In this document: in pieces, positions 6,898 to 7,626 of the stretch
How the letters are laid out: the number at the start of each line of letters is the position of its first letter
How positions within the stretch are numbered: position 1 is the stretch's first letter
Assembly (NCBI GenBank): GCA_030622295.1
Contig: JAUXGI010000044.1
Span: forward strand, 1-7,626
Reading direction: 5' to 3'
DNA from: Planctomycetota bacterium
GTDB lineage: Bacteria > Planctomycetota > B129-G9
DNA length: 7,626 nt
Translations under genes and position numbers: made by a program
The notes under the pieces: generated by a model
Seen by the model: the letters and a program-made list of their open reading frames with translations, nothing else
Database searches by the model: none
What the model was told of the DNA's origin: nothing

Positions 6898-6925
6898 CTG
6901 TTGCCCGTTGCCTGTTGCCCGTTGC
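6898..6925. repeat. Tandem heptamer array (4 x 7 bp)
   Basis: CTGTTGCCCGTTGC is repeated exactly twice. Each 14-mer consists of two heptamers, CTGTTGC and CCGTTGC, giving four 7-bp units with one variable base. It begins 2 nt after the second hairpin. A fifth degenerate unit may follow at 6926-6932. Confidence 0.7.
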
Positions 6926-6941
6926 CGTTTGGCGAATCGAG

Positions 6942-6954
6942 GGTCTGACTCCCC
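6942..6954. repeat. GGTCTGACTCCCC motif, left flank of the nitroreductase gene
   Basis: This motif is the reverse complement of GGGGTCAGACC at 7616-7626 apart from one inserted T. The two copies face each other across the nitroreductase gene. From memory, GGGGTCAGACC-type sequences are found in short intergenic repeats, often near IS200-like REP-associated transposases. No transposase is in this window. Confidence 0.45.
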
Positions 6955-6986
6955 GAGCCTTTTTCTCCCGTGGTGAGAAATGCCGC

Positions 6987-7523
6987 CTACATCTTTTCGT
7001 GGAATACCAGTTCCGACATCTCCTTCCGGGGCGGCGCCTTCGACTCGCCCTCAGGATACCCCAGCGGGGTAAACGCCACCACCTGGTATCCTTCCGGGAC
7101 GTTCACTATCTCGCCGGCCTTCCCGTAATCAAACGAGCCCACGATAACGGTACCCAGGCCCTTCGCATGTCCCGCCAGGCAGAAATTCTGCATCGCCAGA
7201 CCGACGTCGAACATGTACCAGGCCTTGTCGTCCACCGGCCGTCCGTCCTTGTGGCCGGAGGCGTCGATTTTCCCGACAAAGACGACTACCACCGGTGCGC
7301 CGGCGACCGCATTCCTTGCCGGATTGCGCGGCGACATCGCCTCGACAAGTCTCTCTTTGGTGCTCTTATCCCTGACCACGATGAAGCGCGTGCACTGAAG
7401 ATTCGCCCACGACGGCGCCCACCGTGCCGCATCCAGCAACTCTTCGACCACACCGTCTTCCAGGGGCTGCGCGGCGTACTTGCGCACGCTCCTGCGACCC
7501 TTAATCACTTCAGAAATCTCCAT
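6987..7523 (-). CDS. Small nitroreductase-family FMN oxidoreductase
   Basis: The 178-residue protein fits the nitroreductase fold, which binds FMN in a homodimer and uses NAD(P)H to reduce nitro compounds, quinones or similar acceptors. Visible features are the phosphate-contact motif R10-R-S-V-R14-K-Y near the N-terminus, APSWANLQ at 36-43 (the usual APSxxNxQPW position, here followed by Cys-Thr instead of Pro-Trp), and a central helix DVGLAMQNFCLAGHAKGLGT at 106-125. It closes with VVAFTPLGYPEG (148-159), the usual strand and turn before the C-terminal tail. The length is that of the short single-domain members. The ATG at 7521-7523 is preceded by GGGAG (7531-7535 on the plus strand) spaced 7 nt. 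It runs convergently to the HAD gene and shares no operon with the secretins. The physiological substrate cannot be told. Confidence 0.9.
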   Translation of the reverse strand: MEISEVIKGRRSVRKYAAQPLEDGVVEELLDAARWAPSWANLQCTRFIVVRDKSTKERLVEAMSPRNPARNAVAGAPVVVVFVGKIDASGHKDGRPVDDKAWYMFDVGLAMQNFCLAGHAKGLGTVIVGSFDYGKAGEIVNVPEGYQVVAFTPLGYPEGESKAPPRKEMSELVFHEKM

Positions 7524-7626
7524 GTCTTTTCTCCCGACGAGATGTCATGCGAAAACCGGATGATCTGCCCCGAGGCCCGAATTCCAACACCCCCCCCCCG
7601 CAAATAACACACAAAGGGGTCAGACC
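7524..7626. other. Upstream region of the nitroreductase gene with a C10 run
   Basis: This 103-nt stretch should hold the nitroreductase promoter, read on the minus strand, but I find no clear -35/-10 pair. Ten consecutive Cs (7590-7599; Gs on the coding strand) lie about 66-76 nt upstream of the start codon. Confidence 0.4.
7616..7626. repeat. GGGGTCAGACC motif, right flank, cut by the window edge
   Basis: This is an inverted counterpart of 6942-6954, preceded by CACAAA. It reaches the last base, so its full length is unknown. Confidence 0.45.

Larger units (their letters stand above)
6636..6986. other. Convergent intergenic region rich in small repeats
   Basis: This 351-nt gap lies between the 3' ends of the HAD gene (plus) and the nitroreductase gene (minus). 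I see no gene. It holds four distinct repeat structures, listed separately: the CACGGATTA element, the tandem hairpins, the GTTGC heptamer array, and a GGTCTGACTCCCC motif. A T7 run at 6704-6710 has no GC stem before it, so it is not a standard terminator for the HAD gene. The stretch at about 6745-6850 shows nothing I can interpret. Confidence 0.6.

Noticed and set aside
6898..6925. CRISPR-like repeats
   Set aside because: The units are 7 bp and contiguous with no spacers, and no cas gene is present.
6966..6984. TTTCTC/GAGAAA stem as a terminator for the nitroreductase gene
   Set aside because: The stem is only 6 bp and is followed on the minus strand by A residues rather than Ts.
6894..7607. 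Plus-strand open frame of 237 codons over the nitroreductase gene
   Set aside because: It is the antisense of a protein with clear nitroreductase motifs and begins inside the heptamer repeats.
1..7626. tRNA, rRNA or riboswitch
   Set aside because: I found no cloverleaf with a TTCGANNC-type arm, no rRNA-like stretch, and no known riboswitch core in the gaps.

Overview
The window reads as a high-GC, double-membraned (Gram-negative type) bacterium. Two large genes encode outer-membrane secretins that carry their own lipoprotein signals. The form of their C-terminal signatures (PDGGTV-[IL]-[IL]-GGL followed by a P-[IL]-L-x-x-IP-x-x-x-FFF stretch) and the TPR-rich N-termini resemble secretin-like proteins I know from Planctomycetota and other PVC-group or candidate-phylum genomes. 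That placement is an inference; nothing here fixes the taxon.

Layout: (1) 1-175 is the 3' end of a plus-strand gene whose visible residues look like a secretin N-terminal (STN/N0-type) beta-alpha-beta-beta module. (2) 176-460 is a gap holding a terminator-like hairpin, a 13-bp palindrome and one doubtful 30-codon frame. (3) 461-3205 and 3255-5849 are two tandem, paralogous TPR/STN/secretin lipoproteins 49 nt apart. (4) 5904-6635 is a HAD-superfamily phosphatase with a TTG start, 54 nt further on and probably in the same transcript. (5) 6636-6986 is a convergent intergenic region dense in small repeats: a CACGGATTA duplication with an inverted arm, two perfect hairpins in tandem, and a 4 x 7-bp repeat. 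(6) 6987-7523, minus strand, is a small nitroreductase-family flavoprotein. It is flanked by inverted copies of a GGTCTGAC(T)CCCC motif, the second of which runs to the window edge.

How it may work together: the two secretins share the same domain order, a similar length and a linker motif (D-R-E-[ED]-W-x-x-R) placed almost identically (residues 314-321 and 310-317). They look like products of an old duplication. Both have a lipobox and no Asp at +2, so both should reach the outer membrane without a separate pilotin. With the STN-like end of the upstream gene, the locus looks like a cluster of secretin-type components. No ATPase, inner-membrane platform or pseudopilin gene is visible, so the exported substrate or pilus type cannot be named. 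The most notable points are this paired liposecretin arrangement and a G9 homopolymer inside the first secretin gene that could slip.
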